Notes: generated by a model from the letters alone, not told the origin. Shown: positions 30,854 to 43,523, numbered from the stretch's first letter. The stretch: DNA of 64,000 nt from Agapetus fuscipes (GCA_951799405.1 OX637334.1:186001-250000), one strand, 5' to 3'. A program made the numbers and translations.

Positions 30854-32279
30854 TAACTACACAATAAAAACTAAGGTCTATGGATGCTGCTTCTCATCAT
30901 ACAGGGGAAAATCGAGGGAAGATTGAAGAGAACATCTTAGTTGAAGGCCCTGAAACAGTGTTTTATAAAAGTAAAATGTCCCTTTTCCGTGCAGCAGTAT
31001 GGAGAGTGCAATTTGCTCTGATCTTTGCCAATCTTTACTTAAGAAGCTCAAAAAAAGAAGAAGAGTGCTCACTGTTGAAATTTATATTTTCAAAATAATA
31101 ACGGATCGGTCAATTTTCCAGGTCGTTACAAAATTTTCACCCAAGGTCCTTCACAAGGGTTGTCGAATATTCGAGACGACATGATGGATCTTAGGGTCGG
31201 CGCGTGACAGGTCAGGAGGATGAAAAACGACCCTGGGGAGCCGTGCATCAATGGCGACCCTAAGGGCGCGCTAGGGGTGGACAGAGGATCTGAAAAGTGG
31301 ACGAGGGATGACCGAGTTTCGCGCGAGTGGAGACATGTAGCGAAGTTTGGAAGGTTTTGGTGGGAATTATGAAGATCTAATACTTGTATACTTTAATACT
31401 TACATGCAATTTATTTAGTTGGTGATTATTTTTGATTGACAGTGTAATGCTTAGAGTATCCAGGTTTACTAAGCGAGAGATGTGTCTCTCTAGTATTAAT
31501 TGGCGTGGTGACGATTTTATTGTACTTCCCGTTTCGTAAATAAATTAGTTTAGCCAATTCAAGTACCTAATGCAGATCTGACAAATGATTAAATTATTAT
31601 TATGTTTTGTACACGTCATCTATTAGATAGATACTATATACTTTTTCAGTATAGGTAGATCTTCATACCAACCAAAAAAGCCAAATACATTTATGTCTAA
31701 AAAAACATATTATCAAAAATTACATTCAGAAAAAACAATTAAAATTTAAGCACTCTAGCACTAGCTCGAAGATTCCAGACATGCATACACTCGCACACTT
31801 ATTTCATTTCTGATAATTAACAGCTGATTAAATTCCCTTTTACCTTTTATTTGGACCTCGAAGGTTTTCGTTTACAAGTCATCACCACAAAGGAACGCTA
31901 TGTCTCACTGTGAGTATTCACTTCTCGGTCATTACTTAGTAAAGTAAGAGATCGTACTCGCAGTGTGGCACAGTGTTTACTTGCTCCCTCGCTTGAGCAT
32001 TATTTATGGGTAAGATAAGCGCGCACTTTGTGAGTGTTCTTTGTATTGTTCTAGGATTTACATAAGCGGCTACTTCTGCCTGAAGTACTTTAAAGACGAC
32101 ACTACATGCAGGGTTGTATCAAGACTAAACATTACACAAAAGATAGCAGCTGTAAGTCTCTCGCCATTATGCTAGAGGTGGCCAGAGTCTTTGAAAAACT
32201 GCTTCTACTTCATTCTAACCTAGTTCTAACTAACCAAACTTCTTTCGATTAGTTCTTATTCACCTATAATAATAATGTA
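30854..32279. other. Intronic DNA, one coding-looking patch
   Basis: 31185-31370 is GC-richer, and in one plus frame reads VRRMKNDPGEPCINGD and DRVSREWRHVAKFG, which looks like decayed retroelement coding sequence but is not assigned. The remainder shows no exon. Confidence 0.35.
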
Positions 32280-32425
32280 TTATCTTAGTTGCAAATATAC
32301 ATTATACTTTAGGCAACATGTATGCCCACACGCAGAACAAGTTCACCAACCCTGAAACTCTTGACAATCTTCTCTGAAACAGGGGTGACATTGGCTGCGT
32401 CAACCAATTTTATGTATGGGTGGTT
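32280..32425 (-). repeat. A-family dispersed repeat, A-11 (internally deleted)
   Basis: The tail segment cttagttgcaaatatacatt is joined to the head segment cctgaaactcttgacaatct and caggggtgacattggc, with the centre missing. Confidence 0.7.
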
Positions 32426-32769
32426 GCCAGGGTGGCTTTTTTAATACCTTATTTTAAATTCACTCCGTACCTACATCCCATTTTTTCATAATTCCACCAA
32501 TCTGATTAAAGAATACTTTTCTCGGTTTTCTTTTCTACAAATTCCCTTTTTTTATAAAGTACACCTTGTCACCCTTTCATGATCCATGCTTCCTTCATTC
32601 TCTAGTTTCTTTATTTATTTCTGCATACAAATAATTAGTCCAATCATTGTACTTATCGTGAATAGCACAACAGCCCGGGGTAGATCTTGGCCTCCCTGAT
32701 CAACCGCAGCCACCTCTTACAAATCTTAGTGCCATTATGCAGTGCGTAAAAAACTGTACATATTATAAG

Positions 32770-32860
32770 ATAATGGGTTTATCGATGCGACCTCTTCGGG
32801 GATAACGGGGCAAGAAGTTGCACTATATGTGTAGCTTAGTTGCGTTGCGTTTTAAAGGTA
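32770..32860 (+). mobile_element. SINE family II 3' fragment, II-8
   Basis: Contains gcgacctcttcggggataac and the 3' end tatatgtgtagcttagttgc. No head is present. Confidence 0.65.
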
Positions 32861-32867
32861 AATTGAA

Positions 32868-33080
32868 TAAGTGACATATTAAGCTAGCATGGGTTTCTCT
32901 GATAAATGCACCTTTTTCCTATTTTCTACGAGAGAAAACACTAAGAAAGTGTGAATCCTGTAGTTTAGGACTTTTTCATGAGCACTTACTTATAGTTATT
33001 TCACTTACTATGAGAAGTTGCCACCAATAAATGTTTTATTCACGATTTCTCAAATCGAAGAAGTAGCACTGATTCAGTTT
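32868..33080 (+). repeat. Dispersed repeat E, copy 1
   Basis: Matches the reverse strand of about 40985-41215 over some 210 bp. Shared words include tgggtttctc, attttctacga, catgagcactt and cacttactatgagaagtt. Class unknown. Confidence 0.7.
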
Positions 33081-34596
33081 TACCTTTAAGGTGGCGATAC
33101 AATATCACCATATCAAGGGCTTTTCGGTTTAAAGATAATATTTTAAAGCGCAAAACCAGACCACCTAGAATTTGTTCGCCTGAAGTTTCCTTTTATATAG
33201 TTGTGATCTTATATTTCACTTTATGCGAGCGAGGATATTATATTTCGCGGTATTTTATTGGGGCGCCAGTGGTGTTCAGTAAAACCCACGAGCTGAAATT
33301 CAATATTCCTATGCAATATTCATAGAGCAATAGATACAGATCTATACTCAACTTCAACGAGGTAAATTTATACGAAATTTGTACCTGTATAATATTTGCA
33401 ATGCAAATTGTAAAATAAAACCCATAAAAGTCATTTGAAATTGAATGAAAATGTTATAATTTTGTAAAATACAGTAATAAGAAATTTCGGTAGGTAAAAA
33501 TATAACAGATATTTTACAATTGGAACACTGATATTTATTTTAGTGGCAACAAAAAAAAGAGAAACTATAAATTTGAATTTCGAACACATTTACAATATTA
33601 TCTAATAATAGGTTGAAACAAAATTAGAATACCTACCGAGAAAAGTATTGGAATGTATTTTTATAATGGCAATAGTTATGCCATTTGAAAATGGAGCACA
33701 TCAGTGCTACCAACGCAACTATATTTGAAAATTGCAATAAGGCGGTAGGCTGAAAATAATATGAAAACCAAAATATTTGGAAAATAGAACTGAGATAATT
33801 TGTATGAAAATGTAACACGTTGTTGTTAAGTTTACCCGTTTTCATACAGCTACATACTAACATATTATCACTAATGAGGTCGGAACATTTTTTCTACCAA
33901 TAACAAATTGTAAGCCTTTTCTAGCAACCCGGCCGGTTGACGGCACAATTTCGTCTATGTAAATTAATTTGCAAACCTAATTCACAAAACATTTAATTCC
34001 TAGCTCATCTACGAATCATAGAGTTTCTTGTATGAAAAAAATAATGTAGTCTTTGGATGGCTTTGCTGCTTAAGAAGCGTTAGGTTATTTTTTTATAAAA
34101 TAAAAAAATAAATAAAGTTATTCTAAAAGTTTATTTTACTAAACATAAAAAAAAACTTAAATCCGAGACGTTCGCTTACTATAGCAGCTATCTAAAGTGT
34201 TATTTCTAAATAAACAATTCCCCTATAATGCCTTCAACCCTCAATACATCAGCTGATAGTGCTATACGAGTCAGCTAATCAAAGACGGCCATCTAGGGCT
34301 TGTTTACGAATGAGATAAATATATGAAAACACAGGAAATCATTTTCTCACTCTATGCATATGCGTATTTCACTTTCGATACAAATCCTACATTTCTGACT
34401 TTGATTCTATCTGACTGCGAGGTAACTCATGTTTATCTAGGGATTTTCCTTCACCCTATACTGTAAGGATTATCGCCTCTAGGAACATAAGCCCTAAAGC
34501 TGTAACTGCCGTGTGAGCTGTTTTAGAATGTATAAACGTTTAGCGCTGCGTGCAGTATTTAATAATGTTGTCGGAAAAGTTTTAAACACACATGTC
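33081..34596. other. Intronic DNA
   Basis: A family IV MITE-like fragment (taatgaggtcggaacat, tttctagcaacccgg) lies at about 33867-33975. At 34255-34310, cagctgat...cggccatct resembles the 54.7-kb MITE core. No exon was recognised. Confidence 0.4.
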
Positions 34597-36109
34597 TAAG
34601 AGCTAGACGTATGAAACCTTACCTCATCGACTACCAGGCAGAGACATGGTCAGGCTGGTAGTTTGCATCGAGTACATGATTTTTTCACAGATCTGCCTTT
34701 TCCTATCCTGGAGCGTTTTGGATGCGGCCTCTTCAAAGAGGCCCAAAAAATGGTGCAAACTACCTCATCGACTACCAGGCAGAGACTAGTAAAAACTAAT
34801 GCTCCATATTAATTACCGGCTTTTTGCATAAAAAAAAATATTCCAAACCTGGAGCGTTTTGAATGCGGCCATTTTTTTGTAAATTATAAAAAACGATCTT
34901 TTGAAGTTAGTTGTATGAGCCATGGAAATAAAGTAAAAAAATATTATACTACATACATTACTTGTAATAAGAGGATAAACATACTACAAATTTGTATTTC
35001 CAACCCTTCTTGTTCAGGAGAAAAGGGGGTAAAATGTTATTTTTTACAATATATTTTATAACTCAAAAACCAAAAAGAAAATATGATATTTTTGTACGTC
35101 AAACATAGAAACATAAATTTTTATACAATAATGACCTCTTACATATTCTTGCTATCTGCTGTAGTTTCAGAGCATTTTCCAAAAAACTTTATGGCAGTTC
35201 CCGTTTTTGGTTCAAAATTCGGTTTGAACGCCTTAGTATTTTATTTAAAAAAATTATAAAAAATACCATCACCTAGAAGATTAAATTTCCTTTAAAATTG
35301 TATGAATATTTACTATTTTATTGTGAAAGGATTGTATGTTATAGCGGTTTAACTTTTGTAACGTATTTTGATGGTTGTATATAAGTACCTACCTATCTAG
35401 CACGAGTATCTGCGTAATATTATGATGATTTCTTATTATCATCATAATATCACGCAAAATATGTTACCACAAGATTAACCGCTATTCTGTTCAAACCTTT
35501 CACGATAAAATAGTTCATATCCATACAGTTTTACAGGCAATTTAATCTTCTAGGGGATGGTATTTTTTATATATTTTTACAATCAAACACTAAGGCGTTC
35601 AAACGGGATTTTGACCAAAAAACGGAAAACGCCGTAGCGGTTTTTGGGAAAATATTTCACTTCAAAATTTATTTTCTCTGAAACTATAGCAGATAGCAAG
35701 AATATGTAAGAGGTCATTATTGTATAAAAATTTATGTTCCTATGTTTGACGTACAAAAATATCATATTTTCTTTTTTTTTTTTGAGTTATAAAATATATT
35801 GTAAAAAATAACATTTTACCCCCTTTTCTCCTGAACAAGAAGGGTTGGAAATACAAATTTGTAGTATGTTTATCCTCTTATTACAAGTAATGTATGTAGT
35901 ATAATATTTTTTTACTTTATTTCCATGGCTCATACCACTAACTTCAAAATATCGTTTTTTATAATTTACAAAAAAATGGCCGCATTCAAAACGCTCCAGG
36001 TTTGGAATATTTATTGTTGTGTTAACAGCAGGTAATTAATGTGGAGCATCACCTCTTACTAGTCTCTGCCTGGTAGAAATGAGGTAAGGTTTCGTGCGGC
36101 CGGCTCTTA
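34597..36109. mobile_element. 1.5-kb near-complete palindrome (foldback element)
   Basis: Terminal inverted repeats start taagagctagacgtatgaaa (left) and, reversed, taagagccggccgcacgaaa (right), both continuing into accttacctcat. The arms stay complementary for most of ~700 bp each, including ggagcgttttgaatgcggcc, gaggataaacatactacaaa and aataatgacctcttacatat. The centre is about 35375-35455, itself a hairpin (gcgtaatattatgatga... pairing with its complement). The left arm has extra partly duplicated sequence at about 34620-34790. It has no coding capacity. The target duplication is not clear. Confidence 0.85.
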
Positions 36110-36774
36110 CACTATAACTAGAGGTCAAACAATCAAATACTTAATTTGTACCAAAATGCTGTTTGAATTTAAAATATTTATCGAACCGGATCAACGTAAT
36201 TATATACCTACCAGATATTCTAAAAGATCCGGATCATTAAGTGGGAGATGTTGGTAGATGAAAAATCATTTGTTTGACATTTCAAACCAATGTTCAAATG
36301 AGAATCGTAAGTAAGTTGTAAGCTGTTTTTTTACATAATTTATTGTTGTAAAGGAGTAATGCCGTTCTTTTGATAAACGTTTGGATACGTTTTTAATCAC
36401 TTTATATCATGTTTTGATTATTTTTTTTGGATATCGTTTCTATTAGCAATTGCATTGGTGTTTTTTGTGGCTCAAGTTGGTTGAACTATTGAACTCGTAT
36501 CCATGTTCCTAGATTGTGTTTAATCGATGTTGCCGAGCAAGGATATTGCTTGTCTCTAGTTTGGAAACTTTGCCGTGGTTTGGAGACAACAATTAAGGGC
36601 TAATATCAACACCTCCTACCGTAATATTACCCATACATGGCGTGTAACGCCATCTGCCTGAACTAACCGTAACTTATGTCAGTAAAGTCATGTAAGCTAC
36701 ATCTACCATGCATGAAACAGGGCCACAAGGATATCAGTTGAAGCAATATCTGCTTTCAAAGGGCCTACTTTGTA
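36110..36774. other. Intronic DNA, no gene seen
   Basis: No exon or assigned repeat was recognised. Confidence 0.45.
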
Positions 36775-36870
36775 ATAAAACAATACAAGCAAGAATGTTT
36801 GTGCCTGCCCTTTTACCTGTGAAAATAAATAGGTTCGGGGATAATGTTGGCTATATATGTAGCGTAATAT
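36775..36870 (+). mobile_element. SINE family II 3' fragment, II-7
   Basis: cttttacctgtgaaaataaa and tatatgtagcgtaatatgcg follow the SINE II 3' end, diverged. Confidence 0.5.
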
Positions 36871-38727
36871 GCGTTTAAGTAAGAATTTGATTAGATTGTA
36901 TACTTTGTTACTGGCAATCAAATTTCAATAGCAACATTTTTAAGATCCGCAAATTTGAAAGATCATGCAATAATTGAGAAACCAATGGTTTTCTTCATTT
37001 GGGCAATCCTAATTTTTTGCCTTCTAGACATCTGTCTAGAAGTCTATATGTCTGTTCTAGATGTATATAATCTAATAGATTATTATTAGATTATAGACAT
37101 CAAAAGCTGCGTAAGGTATGTGCGATAAACCAAGGAACTGAATATTTGGATTTTCTCCAACGAATGAGAAATTACATTTGACTTCTTAACGCATATGGGA
37201 CACCACGAAATTTAGAAAATGCATGAAGGTACCTAATCTAATTATTTATATGCAATAAAATCAAACCCCGATAGGAATAGTCTAATATAGTCAAGTGTAA
37301 AATTTTCGGATTAAAAAAATGTAAACAAGAATGCTTTCTATGATGGGTAAGTATGTTTGTAGGAGTTTAGTGTTTATCATTATTTATACCTACGAGTCGA
37401 AAAACAAAACGACCCGTGATAAAGGCGGGTTTGGCTTTTACGGCGTATTTACATATAGGTTAATGCTTTAACGTGACGTTTTGAGAAGCTAAATTGTTTT
37501 TTTTAATAAAAACAGATGGCCGGCTGGGCGCCATTACCAGCTAGAGCTGCGATTACAGACGCGAAAACTTTTGCGTTCTGTTGAGGGCGCCGCGTCGCTT
37601 TGGTGGATATTTGGAGAAGCTTGTGTAAAAAAGTTTATATTTATTTTCCGTTAATTTTGAAATTGTTTACTCTTTACATGAAAATAAATTGCTCAAGAAC
37701 TAAAGAAATAACTTATTTTCCCCAAATGTAATGTAACACAGTATCATTAGTTCTTACTATTTTGCCGTAGACTCAAATAGAATTGTAAGGCTGTAGTTTT
37801 TTAAAAGTCAAATGAGATTCGGCAGTATTTTGGCCTAAGCAAGGTTTTATGTGAACGAAATTTACATTTTGTCAAATCGATTGTACTTGCGTACAATTTT
37901 TTCGTTCACATGAATTCTGCTTTTCTTTGCAAATGGAGTAACAAAAGCACAACAATATTTTATTTATATTTATTTATTTAACGCCTAGCAGATATTCTAC
38001 AATATTTATTTCAACAAAAGTTTTTGAAATGAGTGCGTGTTTTTAATTTTCTTGATTTATAACACAAAAGCAAACAATGCTTACAAAAAATAATCCTTCT
38101 ATAAAATGAAATATCTAAGTCTAGTTTTATACTCCCCACGTTTCATTTTATTACGTCTGTCCCGTCCTCTCAAAATTCTAATTCATACCTCGCTCTGCAT
38201 TTCTGCATAAACTCACAGTGGGAGTGCGGCCCTTGAAGCGGCCATTTTAAAGTAGATGGCGTCTTTTTATGGCCATCTCTAAATTACGGATGGCGCTCGA
38301 CGCTAGCGCCATCTAACAGACCAAGCCAAGGACAGTGGAGGGTGTGTGCGTGTCTGAACGTGTACAGACAAATAACCATTGCTATTCAACACTAATACTA
38401 CTAATTAACTTGCTACTTAAATACTGTCCTTGTCTGAAGGTGGGCTCTAGTTGGCCCTGTGAGCTATCTATTGCACAAAAACCATAGAAAAATATTATTT
38501 GACAGCAGAGGAATTATTCAAATTTAGAACGCCTTTTCTAAAAATAATTCGCCTATTAAAATGTAGACTTCAATATTTTTTCGATAAACAATTAGAAGGA
38601 ATGAACTCCGCACAAATCTGAATTTAGCTTTATTCTCGGCGAGGAAACGTGACACTTGTATGGGACTACTTTTCTATGTAACGAATAATATATATATTTT
38701 TTTGCCTTTTTCCTAGCAAGTGTTCGG
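36871..38727. other. Intronic DNA
   Basis: A short self-similar patch (ctagacatctgtctagaagt, tctagatgtatataatctaa) lies at 37020-37095. A family IV MITE-like segment (tctcggcgaggaaacg, cacttgtatgggact, cctagcaagtg) lies at about 38595-38722. No exon was recognised. Confidence 0.4.
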
Positions 38728-38995
38728 TGTTATGGCCGAGAGGACCAAGTGAGCTGATCTTTCAAGCGTGTTTGGAATAGAACAACGTTGGTTCGATCCC
38801 CGACTGGGTCATTTGACCATAACTTTGACCCTGGTTTAACAGATGTTATTGTGTAAAAATGAATTAATAAATAATTAAAATAAACAATAATGAATTATTA
38901 TTAATTAAGCAGGTTTTAAATTAATACCTGCTTCTGGGGAGGCAGAATAGGTTGGTGAATTGCATTCCTCTTCACAAATCTACTAAAAAAAAAAA
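38728..38995 (+). mobile_element. SINE family III copy, III-6 (near full-length)
   Basis: Runs from cggtgttatggccgagagga (A box), through cgttggttcgatccccgact (B box), ttgaccctggtttaacagat and the AT palindrome, to ggttggtgaattgcattcct and a poly(A) tail. A good reference copy. Confidence 0.9.
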
Positions 38996-38999
38996 AGTC

Positions 39000-39822
39000 G
39001 GTTATCATAACAATTTCTTTCTCGGCGGGACAGTGCCTCAAAACCCTTTTTATTCATTAGCTATTTCAGGAATTTGGTCCATCCATATCTTCCTTGAGTC
39101 TGCTTCTTCCACCACATCCAGCCATTCGTTTATCTTTAAAAGAGACATCGTTGGTAAATTTATTTCCGCTCTACATTTTCTCTGCAGTGTCACTGTTCTA
39201 ACCGAAAGAAATTCTGTTTCATTTACATTTTCCCACATTAAAACTCGGTAAGGAATCCGATCCCGCCATTCCGAGACTACCACGGCTTCTCCCGCCCACG
39301 CCATCGCGCGTGGAATTTAATAAACAAAACTTATAAATTGGATTACGCCCAAATTCAATTCCAAAGCACCTGTGCCCCAAGTAGAAAAAAATCCCTCCGA
39401 ACTCAACCTACACTTTCTACCAAAAAATGTATGTGAACTAAAACTGCGCTCCTACAGAGCATTACACTTCCACACATTATTGGTAAAACGCTACGATATA
39501 GTAGTTACAATTTAAGGATCGATACACGAGGGTAAGTGGAATTGTTCCAAGGAACAAAATTTATAAAGAGAATCTTGACGGTGTCGGTGTCCCTTAAAGT
39601 GCTTTCTAAGATAAAGAAGACCATTCACGATCCTAAATTCCTTAGAAACTAGATCTATGTAAATGATGAGTGGTTATGTTAAAACGTGCCATTTTACTCC
39701 AGAAATTAAAACAGGTATTTAAATAAATAAACATCATCATTTGCTTTTTGCTATTTTTGCGCGACTCACACCTCAACAGCCCTTTGTAATGTACGTTCTT
39801 GTTCTTTGCTCGTCGCTAGTTA
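39000..39822. other. Intronic DNA with a possible LINE X scrap
   Basis: A minus frame ending near 39050 reads SRKIWMDQIPEIANE, echoing the RPRKxWxDQISEIANE motif of LINE X, but the upstream residues do not match. Otherwise no exon was seen. Confidence 0.35.
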
Positions 39823-39905
39823 GTCAACCCTGAAACAGGTGTCAAATTGGCAAAGTGAACCAATTTTTACAGAATGAGGGGTCCGTATCAAACTAACTTA
39901 TAGTT
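39823..39905 (-). repeat. A-family dispersed repeat, A-12 (5' end only)
   Basis: ggcaaagtgaaccaattttt and tcaaactaacttatag correspond to the A 5' end. Confidence 0.6.
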
Positions 39906-40721
39906 AAAGGATCTAAAATAATAATACACATTAACCATATAATAATAAAGAAAATACAATATAAGCATTAAACTGAAAAAAGCCTCAGCCGCCAACATTA
40001 CAGATCTGCTGCCATTTTCTTTGGTTCTTGCGTACTTCTTTTATTTTATGCAGAGTCATTTTTTTTCAGAATTCAAACAATCTTAGACACGCAGCAAATC
40101 CATGGCTTATTCGGTGCCTTAAGTAAAAATCCCACATAAAAAAAAGTTGTTTTATGGATTAGCCATGGATCAGCTTTTGTTGTGAATTACACTGAAAAAA
40201 TCTAGGGTGTGCATGATAGTACTGCAGTGTCTTGGCATATTTCAATACCTCAATTAAAAATTGGGAACCACAGGATTGTGAGTAGTTGGTTAATAATAAT
40301 TAATTGAAACCTTACATAACACAAAAGTACGGGTTCTGTCTTTATTATCAAATTTCTAAATTAAGTACTTCATAATTACATCTTACAAGATAGGCTATTT
40401 TCTATATTCTACAGATACTAACTAGGCTTCACTTCTACAGATATACTTCTATTGATATTGTTATTATTAGATACAAGGATGCTCCACAACGCGCCTCTGT
40501 TATGGATTATTGGAGGAGATGATAGAGATGGAATATTGGCGCGTTTACGCTAAAAGTTACCAACTAATAAGCGGCCATTACTCAAACACGCTTGGCTGTT
40601 ATAATACTCGTCCACTAAATCACGTTAACTTACAGGAAATCTTTATAAGAAAAATCGTATTGAAACATTTGTCTTTATTAATATCGCCACCTCAAAGATA
40701 ATAATGATAATAACATTAAGC
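39906..40721. other. Intronic DNA, no gene seen
   Basis: No exon or assigned repeat was recognised. Confidence 0.45.
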
Positions 40722-40968
40722 TGATTTATTTGATGAGATTGGTCGTCGCTGTAAGAAGAGCCAATTCTCAAGCAAGACCCAGTTGCTGTAAAGCTGGATG
40801 GACCTTTAGTGACCGGTCTAGGGTAAAGATATATAAATTTTTCACCCAGCGAAGAGCATATTTGGAAATATTAATAGTATATATTTTGTTTGTGCTCCGG
40901 CGGGATTCGAACCCACAAACTTCCATTCACGAGTCAGAAGTATTAACCACTAGACTGATGGACCGGTA
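40722..40968 (-). mobile_element. SINE family I copy, I-3
   Basis: Reversed, it reads tccatcagtctagtggttaa, gggttcgaatcccgccgg (a strong B box), tgctcttcgctgggtg and ggtccatccagctttacagc. It is shortened before the tail. Confidence 0.8.
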
Positions 40969-40984
40969 AAAGCCTGTGTAATAA

Positions 40985-41215
40985 GTGCTGATTTACTGAT
41001 TTGAGAAATCGTGGATAAAACGTTTTATTGAGTGTAACTTCTCATAGTAAGTGAACAAATTTTATAAGGAAGTGCTCATGAAAAACGTGCAAAAAACTGC
41101 ATATTCAAATTTCTTCAGTGTTTCCTTTCGTAGAAAATACAAAAAAATGCATTTATATGAGAAACCCAAATTAGCTCAATTTGTCACTTATTAATTATTT
41201 CCTTTAAGATGTCGA
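40985..41215 (-). repeat. Dispersed repeat E, copy 2
   Basis: Inverted counterpart of 32868-33080. Confidence 0.7.
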
Positions 41216-42073
41216 TATACTTGTTAAACCACAAATCATGTTAAAACTTACTTTTTGTACGGAAAACCTGACTCACAACTGGATTAAAAATCAAAAACTT
41301 TTAGTAAAGAAGGGGGTTTGAAAGCAATGTCAAAAATGCAAAAGAAAAACAAAAACCTTCCACAGATATATCTTGTGAAGACGAGACACAGCCTTCCAAA
41401 GAACATCAAACTTCCAGGAATTTAATTGGCATATATGTGTCGACTCCAATCTACAAGATAAGAGGATGTCTATCAGCAGAGATAAATGGGAAGCACAACA
41501 AGGCACTGCAGACGATCTGACCACCTCTAACGTTGCAGTCACATAGATACAGAAACAGTTACAGTAAAAAATGGATGAAAGCATGATAAGTAACAGAAAT
41601 GGATGAGTAAAGATAATTAAAGTTATTTGAAACTATTACTTTTGAGTAAGTATGAAATAAAACACAGAAGTTAAGTAATTTAATGGGTCAGCGAAGAGCT
41701 AATGAAATGACCCTCTTTAAAGCATTTAGAAACCTTATTTCAAACAGCCATCTCGAGGGAAACACCTCGAGCTTTCTAATCAGCTTTTAAAGCGGTAAAT
41801 TCCGCGATGATAAGCTTTCCAGCCTTGCGAATAAGCCGCACTTTAAAGTGAGTTACATTTATTAAGGAGAGACGTCCGACTACGCTTGAAATATGAGTTT
41901 TTAAATTACTGCCATCTGCTGACAACCTCCGAAACTTTGTCTCTGCCGCAAAAACATAATAATATTATCATTTATGGCAACCTATTACTCTTATAAGGTC
42001 AATGAAAGGCAGCTAAATTGTTTAAGAAATAAATTTGTAGCAACAAGAAAAATCTTAAAGACACACGCGATCA
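41216..42073. other. Intronic DNA, no gene seen
   Basis: No exon or assigned repeat. ORFs on both strands lack recognisable domains. Confidence 0.45.
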
Positions 42074-42314
42074 GTACCCTTAGTAAGAGTTGCAAAACTT
42101 GAGTAATGTAAAGTTTACGGCAATTATTAAAGAGTGATTTCCCCCAAAATCTGCCGTTTTTGTTTGTTTGAACTTGGTTTTCTTCATCACTGTAACTCTT
42201 TTGCTAAGACCACAAAGTGTAAGAAACAAAAACGGCAGATTTTGGGAGAAATCACGCTTAATATTTTGCGTAAACTTTACTTTTCTCAAGTTTTACAACT
42301 CGTACTAAGGGTAC
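42074..42314. mobile_element. Foldback MITE, family V copy 2
   Basis: A 241-bp counterpart of 11599-11840, in inverted internal orientation. Termini are gtacccttagtaagagttgc and, reversed, gtacccttagtacgagttgt. Arms are about 90 bp, including gtaaagtttacgg and ctgccgtttttgttt. Confidence 0.85.
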
Positions 42315-42417
42315 AGTTAAGCAAGCTGCAAATATAATGCAAATTCTTCCGGCATTGTCCCCGAAGGAGATGCATATTATGGCGAGTGGCACCTATTAAC
42401 TTTCACAGATAAGGGGT

Positions 42418-42663
42418 ACTAACAGGTTGGTACGAAGCTGAACATCCATACTGTGAAAAATGGTGCACTTTGCCAACGTCCTCCCTGTCTCAGGAAAGGT
42501 TGGAAAATGTTGCAGAGCTTATGCTCATTTGACATTTGGATTTCGATTTGTAAGTACATCTGCAGCATTTGTAAGCGTGAACTTCCACGTGTCTGCTAGT
42601 GGGCATGCATCTAGTATGAATCATAAATGTTAATATATCTTTGCAACTTAGATTACAGTTTGT
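42418..42663 (+). repeat. A-family dispersed repeat, A-13
   Basis: Starts taacaggttggtacgaagct and ends tatctttgcaacttagatta. Confidence 0.85.
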
Positions 42664-42956
42664 AGGGGTCCGGACTTAACCGAAACGGGAAATCATTTCT
42701 GACACTCTTGGCGGGGATAAAATCCTAACCTTCGGTCATTGAACGCAAGCATTTTACTTACTTTTAACTCACACAGACAAACACAACACACAACTACATA
42801 TTCGTAACAATACCTTTTTTAGTAAAAGTTCTCGCCTTCCTTACAAAATTATTCAAATTTCAAAGCACAGTTTACTCGAGTGTTTGAAGTTATTGGTAAA
42901 TGAATTCAGAGCTTCCCCGCCCCTACTTGTTCCGTACTTTAAGCTGCTAAAGTGGC

Positions 42957-43006
42957 GGGGCTCTAGGGGCAGGGGCTAGGGGCAGGGGCTAGGGGCTAGG
43001 GGCAGG
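42957..43006 (+). other. G-quadruplex-forming tract
   Basis: Seven GGGG runs are separated by 2-5-nt loops (CTCTA, CA, CTA), made by a tandem ggggctaggggca motif. On the tomosyn transcript (minus strand) the tract is C-rich. Confidence 0.85.
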
Positions 43007-43305
43007 TATTTTGTGATAATGCGATTGTAACATCTCGGGGAAGCTTTTGCCCAGGGCGCCAAAGCTCACTCAGGTGCTCTGCGAGCCGAAACTCGAGGCG
43101 AGAAAGCCGAGGGAAAGAGACAGCCCTATAAAGCGATACACTCTACTATCTCACTAATACACTTTAGTGACGCCATCATTTTGTGAGCTTTGTGACTGGG
43201 AGAAAAATATTTGTACAGCGAAGAATATTTATCATAATTCTTATGCGCACGGCAGCCGCTGATAAGTTTGTTAATGTGATTTATTGTTATTATTATATTC
43301 CTTGA

Positions 43306-43523
43306 CTTATAGGTTGGTATGAGGCTGACCACCCATACTGTACAAAATGGTTTACTTTGCCAATGTCACTCCTGTGTCAGGGAAGGTCGGCAAAAGTTGT
43401 AGGGCTTATGTTCATTTGAGGTTTGGATTTTATTTGTAAGTACACATTCAGCATTTGTTTGTTTGTGGGCATGCATTAGAGAGCTTTAAATGAATATATC
43501 TTTGCAATTTAGATTATAGATTT
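43306..43523 (+). repeat. A-family dispersed repeat, A-14
   Basis: Close to A-9, but lacks about 20 bp around the central gtaagcgcgaac. Confidence 0.9.

Noticed and set aside
39050..39304. Minus ORF ending IWMDQIPEIANE as a LINE X gene
   Set aside because: Only the last ~15 residues resemble LINE X, and the rest does not align by eye, so it is noted only as a possible scrap.
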